A stretch of 9,208 nucleotides of DNA from ZC4RG29 sp036563875 (GTDB lineage: Bacteria; Bacteroidota; Bacteroidia; Cytophagales; Cyclobacteriaceae). Every line of letters begins with the position of its first letter. Position 1 is the stretch's first letter. Below the pieces are notes generated by a model. It did not search any database. It saw only the letters and a program-made list of their open reading frames with translations, and was not told the origin of the DNA. Shown one piece after another: positions 5,316 to 9,208 of the stretch. Position numbers and translations under genes: made by a program. The stretch spans positions 1 through 9,208 of the forward strand of contig DATCLO010000092.1 in NCBI GenBank assembly GCA_036563875.1, in the 5' to 3' direction.

Positions 5316-6464
5316 ATGAAAAAAGTAATCTCAATTATCCTCTTGCTAGCCACTGCAACCGTGTATGCCAGCGGCAACGAAAATCCCGGACTCAGAAAAG
5401 AAGTCAGGCTGTCTACAGGCATCACGATGTCATACACCGAACGCGGTAACATTGGTGGACGCGCAGTAGTGTTTTTGCACGGCTTCGCCGACACGCGTCA
5501 CTCTTACGATCTGGTCGTGGAAGAAATGGTTCGCAAGTATCCTCATGTTAGAATCATCGTGCCAGACCTGCGGGGCCATGGCGCTACTTCCATGCCGTCG
5601 CGCAGGGCATGTGGTAGCTCTCCTGAAAACTGCTTCACGCCCGCCGAAATGGCCGCAGATGTGGTCGCGTTACTCAATGCCCTCGACCTTGACGCCGTAT
5701 ATCTCGTTGGTCATTCCATGGGCAGCATTATAGCTCAGGAACTCGCGATCAAGTATCCCGAACGTGTATCCAGCATGGTTCTCATTGGGACGTACGTTTA
5801 TGGAAAGGAACTTTCCGTGATCAGCGATTACCTCCTTGGAACAATCAATAACTGGAGGGAAATGTTGGAAACCGAACCCGACTTCAACTGGCCTCTTGAT
5901 GCCTATGCCATGACGCCGGCAGATTTCGGTGCTGCCGAAGTACAACAACTGCGAAATAACTGGGTTAGCGAGGCTGGTGTCAGCGAAGACTATCTCGATG
6001 CAATCTGCAAGGAAACGGTCAAGACTCCTCTCGGAACATGGGTTGGCGTTGCCACGGCGTTAAGCAAGGTCGATAACCGCAAGGCGCTCGAATCGCTGAA
6101 GGTGCCTACGCTGGTGCTGTGGGCTACCCAGGACCATCTCCTTGATAAGACGGAACAGGACCGTGTTCTGGAAACCCTTCAGGTAGCTTCACGTGTGAAT
6201 AACACCGCGGTCGTTTTCAAGACCTACGGAAGAACATACCGTACCTTGGAAGAGCCACAGAGTGACTTGGGACACAACTTCCACTGGGCAGCGCCGACAC
6301 AGGTCGCTGACGACATTCTTTCGTTTATTCGCACCGGATACCCGCGCGATACCCAGGTTTGGCTGAATCCGCAGAATCCGAATGAAGTAATGGAAGCGCC
6401 CGGCGCGGCTGAAATCACGGCCTGGGGCGTTAACCGTATTCAGGCAAATCGGCAAATCAGGTAA
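5316..6464 (+). CDS. Exported alpha/beta hydrolase
   Basis: A 382-residue alpha/beta-hydrolase-fold protein. Residues 1-18 are a signal peptide (MKKVISIILLLATATVYA). The oxyanion region is VVFLHGFADT (51-60), strand 4 and its turn read VPDLRGHG (82-89), and the nucleophile elbow is GHSMGS with Ser134. The probable acid is Asp273 (LWATQDHLLD) and the general base His320 (DLGHNFHW). A lid domain occupies about 160-255. Cys100 and Cys106 lie in the loop after GHG and could form a disulfide, reasonable for an exported protein. The fold covers esterases, lactonases and epoxide hydrolases; the substrate cannot be read from sequence. It is longer than minimal family members because of the signal peptide, lid and a Pro/Asn-rich tail after 340. 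The last residues (QANRQIR) are encoded by a short direct repeat. It lies 83 bases before the GH26 gene. Confidence 0.9.
   Translation: MKKVISIILLLATATVYASGNENPGLRKEVRLSTGITMSYTERGNIGGRAVVFLHGFADTRHSYDLVVEEMVRKYPHVRIIVPDLRGHGATSMPSRRACGSSPENCFTPAEMAADVVALLNALDLDAVYLVGHSMGSIIAQELAIKYPERVSSMVLIGTYVYGKELSVISDYLLGTINNWREMLETEPDFNWPLDAYAMTPADFGAAEVQQLRNNWVSEAGVSEDYLDAICKETVKTPLGTWVGVATALSKVDNRKALESLKVPTLVLWATQDHLLDKTEQDRVLETLQVASRVNNTAVVFKTYGRTYRTLEEPQSDLGHNFHWAAPTQVADDILSFIRTGYPRDTQVWLNPQNPNEVMEAPGAAEITAWGVNRIQANRQIR
6446..6462. repeat. Short direct repeat at the end of the hydrolase gene
   Basis: GGCAAATC occurs twice in tandem with a one-base G spacer, just before the TAA stop (6462-6464). It resembles the AATCG-type microrepeats at 60-88 and 198-242. 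With only two copies it may be chance. Confidence 0.3.
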
Positions 6465-6508
6465 TACCCAATAGTGCCCGACCATCAAATTAGGGGTAGC
6501 GGTGAGAC

Positions 6509-6541
6509 AAAATTTGGATAACTTAAACGCGTTCAAAACGC
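6509..6541 (+). promoter_or_regulatory. Weak -7-like box and small dyad before the GH26 gene
   Basis: AAAATTTG (6509-6516) matches the TAnnTTTG box at five of six fixed positions, without a convincing -33 element. GCGTT and AACGC (6529-6541) form a 5-bp dyad just before the ATG at 6548. This could be a secondary promoter within the gene block, but the support is thin. Confidence 0.2.
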
Positions 6542-6547
6542 ACAGTT

Positions 6548-8089
6548 ATGAGTTTCCTCCGCGCCAGTGTAATCACCGTTGCACTGCTGATGTCCACCGC
6601 TGCCCTTTACGGGCAACTCCCCCGAACAAAGCCTGTCACGCCAAACGCCTCTCCCGAGGCGAGGGCACTGCTGGCATACCTCCAGGACATCAGCGGTAAG
6701 TACATTTTATCAGGCCAGCATAATTTTCCAATCTCCCGCGACCGCAATACGCAGTTTGCATCAGACTATATCGGTAAGACGCCGGCCGTGTGGAGCCAGG
6801 ATTTTGGCTTCGCTGAAGATGGCGACAAGGACTCTTACCTCGCTCGTCCTTCTATCGTAGAGGAAGCCATACGACAACACAAACTCGGATCGATCATCAC
6901 CCTTTGCTGGCACGCAGCGCCACCAACGGCAGAAGAACCTGTGACGTTTCAACCATTACCTGGAGCTGACTCCACCCGTCTCGCCAGTGTGCAGGGTCGA
7001 CTCACCGACGAACAGTTTCGCGACATTCTGAGGAAAGGCACTGCGCTGCACAAGCAATGGATGAAACAGGTAGACGTCATTGCGGGCTACCTCAAACAAT
7101 TGCAGGAAGCAAACGTACCGGTGTTGTGGCGTCCTTATCATGAAATGAATGGCGATTGGTTCTGGTGGGGGGGTCGTTATCAAGGTAAATACACGACGGC
7201 AGCGCTATACCGGCAGATGTTCGATCGGTTCGTCAACTATCACAAACTCAACAACCTGATCTGGGTATGGAGTGTCGATCGGCCTACGCGTCCTGACCGC
7301 GAGTTTGCAAAGTACTATCCCGGCAACGAGTATCTTGATGTTCTCGCGATAGACATTTATGGCAACGACTTCAATCAGTCGTATTACGACGGGCTGATGG
7401 CATTATCCCACGGCAAGCCAATCGTGCTTGGCGAAGTCGGCAATCCCCCTTCAACAGAAATACTCGACACACAACCCAACTGGGCGTATTGGGTCGTGTG
7501 GGCCGGAATGGTACGAGGCACGTCAAGAGAAAACTATCAGAAGCTCGATGACGATCCGCGCGTGCTGTTCATGGAAGACCTGTCGTATGCACAAAGCACA
7601 AAGCGCTACCGAATGGCCTGCGGACTTGAACCATTGGAGATCGACCGCGAAGCGGACCTCAATGGAAGCTGGGTGCTCAACGAATATGAAAGCAACTTGC
7701 AGACGTTCGGTCCTTCAGGAACACCCTACCGCCTTGACATCACTCATGAAGGCGACAAACTTATCATCCGTTCACGAACAATAGTTGAATGGGCTGATGA
7801 CGATGTCGTCGAAGAGAAAATTATAGCAGACGGATCCGAGACACATTCCGTTGTATACAACAACGCGCCCCGCGTTCAAACTGCACGATGGTCTCCTGCA
7901 CGCGACACATTGAACGTTAACGCCCGAGTCATCTTTTCATGGGGTGGTCGTGAAGTGAAAGTGAAGTCACACGACACGTGGGTGTTGCAAAGGAAAGGAA
8001 AGAGACTTGTGATCACAAAGGTGGTTAGTTCGCCGAGAGGGACGCAGACGTCGGTGGTGGTGTATGATAGAGTGGGCAGTGGGCGATAA
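6548..8089 (+). CDS. Secreted GH26 beta-mannanase-like glycoside hydrolase with C-terminal beta domain
   Basis: A 513-residue exported enzyme that should hydrolyse internal beta-1,4 linkages in mannans by a retaining mechanism. The signal peptide ends ALYG before Gln23. Residues about 35-355 are the GH26 TIM barrel: YILSGQHNF (52-60), CWH (120-122), and PVLWRPYHEMNGDWFWWGG (191-209) with acid/base Glu199 after His198. WVWSVDR (239-245), DIYG (269-272) and PIVLGEVGNPPS (291-302), with nucleophile Glu296, complete it. The spacing resembles that of Cellvibrio Man26A. Residues about 370-505 are a separate beta-rich domain (DLNGSWVLNEYESN and on) that looks lipocalin-like; its role is unknown. Both catalytic glutamates are present, so activity is likely; related barrels cleave other beta-glucans or mannosides. 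No SusC/D, transporter or other glycoside gene is adjacent. The last five residues (VGSGR) are encoded by the heptamer repeat. Confidence 0.9.
   Translation: MSFLRASVITVALLMSTAALYGQLPRTKPVTPNASPEARALLAYLQDISGKYILSGQHNFPISRDRNTQFASDYIGKTPAVWSQDFGFAEDGDKDSYLARPSIVEEAIRQHKLGSIITLCWHAAPPTAEEPVTFQPLPGADSTRLASVQGRLTDEQFRDILRKGTALHKQWMKQVDVIAGYLKQLQEANVPVLWRPYHEMNGDWFWWGGRYQGKYTTAALYRQMFDRFVNYHKLNNLIWVWSVDRPTRPDREFAKYYPGNEYLDVLAIDIYGNDFNQSYYDGLMALSHGKPIVLGEVGNPPSTEILDTQPNWAYWVVWAGMVRGTSRENYQKLDDDPRVLFMEDLSYAQSTKRYRMACGLEPLEIDREADLNGSWVLNEYESNLQTFGPSGTPYRLDITHEGDKLIIRSRTIVEWADDDVVEEKIIADGSETHSVVYNNAPRVQTARWSPARDTLNVNARVIFSWGGREVKVKSHDTWVLQRKGKRLVITKVVSSPRGTQTSVVVYDRVGSGR
8072..8084. repeat. GTGGGCA heptamer repeat at the GH26 stop
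   Basis: GTGGGCAGTGGGC is nearly two copies of the same heptamer seen at 4088-4114. It encodes the terminal Val-Gly-Ser-Gly of the GH26 protein and ends three bases before the TAA at 8087-8089. The truncated methyltransferase begins 12 bases after that stop, so the repeat sits at the likely deletion junction. Confidence 0.6.
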
Positions 8090-8101
8090 GAAACTTGATG
8101 C

Positions 8102-8374
8102 GTGCGACGTGGAACGATTTCGCCCGTTGATCCGACTAGGCGGCTGGTCGTGAAGGGACTGTACAAGCTTTCACGCAATCCCATGTATGTAGGAGTCATG
8201 CTGATGCTGATTGGAGAAGCTGTATTTGCCGGGTCACGATCGCTCTGGATTTACAGCGGCGTGGTGTTTCTGGCATTTCACCTATTCATTCTCCTCGTTG
8301 AAGAACGACGCCTGCGAAAGGATTTCGGGAGTGAATACGATGCATATTGCGGACGGGTAAGACGATGGATCTAG
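8102..8374 (+). CDS. Isoprenylcysteine carboxyl methyltransferase / PEMT-type protein, N-terminally truncated
   Basis: A 90-residue C-terminal part of an ICMT/phospholipid methyltransferase-type integral membrane protein. The family core is clear: PTRRLVVKGLYKLSRNPMYVG (11-31), with the Arg-Asn-Pro signature; two hydrophobic spans at about 30-45 and 48-66; and EERRLRKDFGSEYDAYCGRVRRW (67-89), whose Glu pair and Tyr-Arg-Trp end help bind SAM. Family members are usually about 150 residues or more, with one or two further helices before this point. Here an in-frame TGA (8096-8098) lies just before the GTG at 8102, and the GH26 gene ends 12 bases upstream, leaving no room for the missing part. 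It is probably a remnant or pseudogene, although the remaining frame is intact. The TAG stop abuts a direct repeat. Confidence 0.72.
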   Translation: MRRGTISPVDPTRRLVVKGLYKLSRNPMYVGVMLMLIGEAVFAGSRSLWIYSGVVFLAFHLFILLVEERRLRKDFGSEYDAYCGRVRRWI

Positions 8375-8398
8375 AGATTAGTGATTTGAGATTAGTGA
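8374..8398. repeat. Direct repeat GAGATTAGTGA x2 at a stop codon
   Basis: The 11-base unit occurs at 8374-8384 and 8388-8398, a period of 14. Its first G is the last base of the TAG stop at 8372-8374. The natural end of the ICMT domain (RRW plus one residue) is kept, so the repeat joined exactly at the end of the frame. Confidence 0.6.
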
Positions 8399-8404
8399 CT
8401 AATA

Positions 8405-8454
8405 ACCGTCGCGCTGGAAGATCTGTGGTCTGCCTGACGGTGACGTGATTTTTT
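8405..8454 (+). terminator. Candidate intrinsic terminator with branched stem and T6
   Basis: ACCGTC (8405-8410) pairs with GACGGT (8436-8441). Inside, AGATC and GGTCT form a smaller stem with a TGT loop. Seven bases after the outer stem a run of six T residues follows (8449-8454). It lies about 30 bases behind the last plus-strand gene, where the block from 2270 or 4194 should end. The stem is interrupted and the T run is displaced, so support is moderate. Confidence 0.35.
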
Positions 8455-8480
8455 AACTACATCGTGGGGATCACTATGTA

Positions 8481-8502
8481 GAGACACACGGCCGTGCGTC
8501 TC
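8481..8502. repeat. 22-base palindrome (GAGAC...GTCTC)
   Basis: The element is symmetric around CACGGCCGTG, with one mismatch (A8486 against C8497). From memory, GAGACGCACGGCCGTGCGTCTC-type palindromes are common dispersed intergenic repeats in Bacteroidota; copy number cannot be tested here. No T run follows. Confidence 0.55.
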
Positions 8503-8531
8503 CGGATAATGGCACTCCAACACACTTACGG

Positions 8532-8550
8532 CCCTTCGACAAGCTCAGGG
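8532..8550. repeat. CCCTTCGACAAGCTCAGGG intergenic element
   Basis: This 19-base motif has partial dyad symmetry (CCCT/AGGG ends). I recall the same motif as a frequent intergenic repeat in many bacterial genomes. It is one of several palindromic elements packed between the last plus-strand gene and the tmRNA gene. Confidence 0.4.
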
Positions 8551-8557
8551 ACGGTTG

Positions 8558-8578
8558 ACCACATCAACATAATGTGGT
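8558..8578. other. Perfect 7-bp hairpin
   Basis: ACCACAT (8558-8564) and ATGTGGT (8572-8578) enclose a 7-base loop. No T tract is present on either strand next to it. It lies over 120 bases beyond the tmRNA 3' end and could be a distal element of that transcript or repeat debris. Bases 8579-8660 show nothing further I can support. Confidence 0.3.
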
Positions 8579-8660
8579 GATTGAGTGAAAAGAAGGTCAA
8601 CGTATACACGTACGCACGTAAACACCCTAAGTTCCGGGGCACGCCCTCAGATACCAGACA

Positions 8661-8696
8661 ACTTCAACACTTCAACACATCAACACTTCAACACAT
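8661..8696. repeat. 8-base tandem repeat ACTTCAAC, four copies
   Basis: Units at 8661, 8669, 8677 (ACATCAAC, one change) and 8685 are followed by a partial ACAT. The array starts 6 bases beyond the 3' end of the minus-strand tmRNA, in the position where its transcription must end or be processed. Confidence 0.75.
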
Positions 8697-8701
8697 TTCC
8701 G

Positions 8702-9093
8702 TGGAGCCGGAGAGAATCGAACTCTCGTCCAGAGAAGCTGACCACGCAGTTTCTACATGCTTAGTTGCCTTTGTTTGTCGGGTGAACCAAGGCAGGCAAC
8801 GGCCTAAGATCCACCTTAGCTGCTAAGTCTTAGCCGCGGTTAGCAAGCGTCACGCGGAGCAATTCTGCCTGTCGACACCGCTGAACCAGCGCCGGCAGAA
8901 CGGGAGCGCTGAGCGATGATGGCTTCCCCGATCTTATCGGGGACACGCTTATTCTAACATCCTGTCAGATTAAGCAGCCATGGCGTAGTTAGACTCGCCA
9001 GTTATGGTTCGGGACTATCTTTCAGGGCTCTCATCCCATGAGCCCGCATGCTTATCTACGTCATCACGAATCCTGTCAAAACCGGTCGGCCCC
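8702..9093 (-). ncRNA. ssrA: tmRNA (one-piece)
   Basis: Complete transfer-messenger RNA, 392 encoded bases, which rescues ribosomes stalled on mRNAs without a stop codon. On the minus strand the 5' end GGGGCCG (9093-9087) pairs with CGGCTCC (8709-8703) as a 7-bp acceptor stem. It includes the G3-U pair that identifies alanine tRNA, with discriminator A at 8702. CCA is not encoded; CGG follows instead. The T arm (GAGAG, loop TTCGATT, CTCTC) and the conserved GGTTTTGACAGG near the 5' end are present. The reading frame at 8999-8970 encodes GESNYAMAA and TAA, with resume codon GGC. A central stem with GGGCTC/GAGCCC lies before the tag frame, and further paired segments, including CCCCGAT/ATCGGGG, lie after it. 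Length and tag fit Bacteroidota tmRNAs. Confidence 0.96.
8970..8999 (-). other. tmRNA tag-peptide reading frame (GESNYAMAA)
   Basis: Nine sense codons and TAA inside ssrA. Preceded by the Ala carried on the tRNA-like end, the added peptide would be A-GESNYAMAA. The terminal AMAA is the proteolysis degron, with Met in place of the more usual Leu. Confidence 0.9.
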
Positions 9094-9097
9094 TTTT

Positions 9098-9127
9098 TGA
9101 CATTATGAATGACTAATGCGTGTCAAA
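9098..9127 (-). promoter_or_regulatory. Proximal candidate promoter of ssrA
   Basis: On the minus strand TTTGACA (9127-9121) is followed, 18 bases after its TTG, by TAATGTCA (9105-9098). The second box is only a partial TAnnTTTG match. The mature tmRNA 5' end at 9093 is 12 bases after its first T, so transcription could begin close to the RNase P site. Confidence 0.4.
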
Positions 9128-9148
9128 GAACATTTCTGAAGTAGGAGA

Positions 9149-9156
9149 CAAATATA
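9149..9156 (-). promoter_or_regulatory. Distal TATATTTG box upstream of ssrA
   Basis: An exact TAnnTTTG match on the minus strand, about 56 bases before the mature tmRNA. No clear -33 TTG lies at the usual distance. If used it would give a precursor with a leader of roughly 50 bases. Bases 9157-9208 show no gene I can support. Confidence 0.35.
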
Positions 9157-9208
9157 CGTCCCAGAAAGTTCATTTTTGATCCTTAACTAACTGGAACGCG
9201 TTGAGTAA

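Noticed and set aside
5316..8374. Biosynthetic or defence gene cluster built on the methyltransferases, hydrolase and GH26
   Set aside because: The products are located in different compartments and share no recognisable pathway; no nuclease, NTPase effector, synthase or carrier protein is present.
8581..8826. 81-residue plus-strand frame
   Set aside because: It translates the octamer repeat and the antisense strand of the tmRNA gene, so it is not a protein gene.

Overview
The window looks like a chromosomal segment of a Bacteroidota bacterium, probably from the Cytophagales side of the phylum. Four things point there. Gene starts lack clear Shine-Dalgarno sequences and have A-rich leaders. 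Two signal peptides end in Tyr-Gly with Gln at +1, the Bacteroidota 'Q-rule' for signal peptidase I. Promoter boxes of the TAnnTTTG type can be found. The tmRNA encodes the tag GESNYAMAA. Base composition is balanced and fairly even; I see no integrase, transposase or phage gene.

Layout. Positions 1-369 hold no complete gene, only clustered short repeats and hairpins. Next come a small exported DUF4440/SnoaL-like protein (370-825), a small membrane-anchored hypothetical (927-1283), a DedA-family membrane protein (1363-1995) and a 41-residue single-helix peptide just behind it (2006-2131). A co-directional block follows: a TolB/FlgO-like plus TPR protein with a charged C-terminal domain (2270-4114), a class I SAM methyltransferase (4194-5267), an exported alpha/beta hydrolase (5316-6464), a secreted GH26 beta-mannanase-like enzyme (6548-8089) and an N-terminally truncated ICMT/PEMT-type membrane methyltransferase (8102-8374). 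A mosaic of palindromes and tandem repeats fills 8375-8700. Beyond it lies the complete tmRNA gene ssrA on the minus strand (8702-9093) with candidate promoter elements upstream.

How the genes relate. The spacing from 4194 to 8374 (12-83 bases) allows cotranscription, but the products do not form an obvious pathway. The GH26 enzyme has no SusC/SusD or other glycan genes beside it, so this is not a polysaccharide utilisation locus. Most genes appear to be independent housekeeping or accessory functions.

The most unusual signal is at gene ends, not in the proteins. The stop codons at 825, 4114, 8089 and 8374, and possibly 59 and 6464, lie in or directly against degenerate tandem microrepeats of 7-14 bases. 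The tmRNA 3' end is followed within 6 bases by an 8-base tandem repeat. The stop at 5267 lies instead in a 13-bp GNRA-capped hairpin. I do not see a convincing new defence or biosynthetic system; the repeat-at-stop pattern and the truncated methyltransferase are the items most worth checking.
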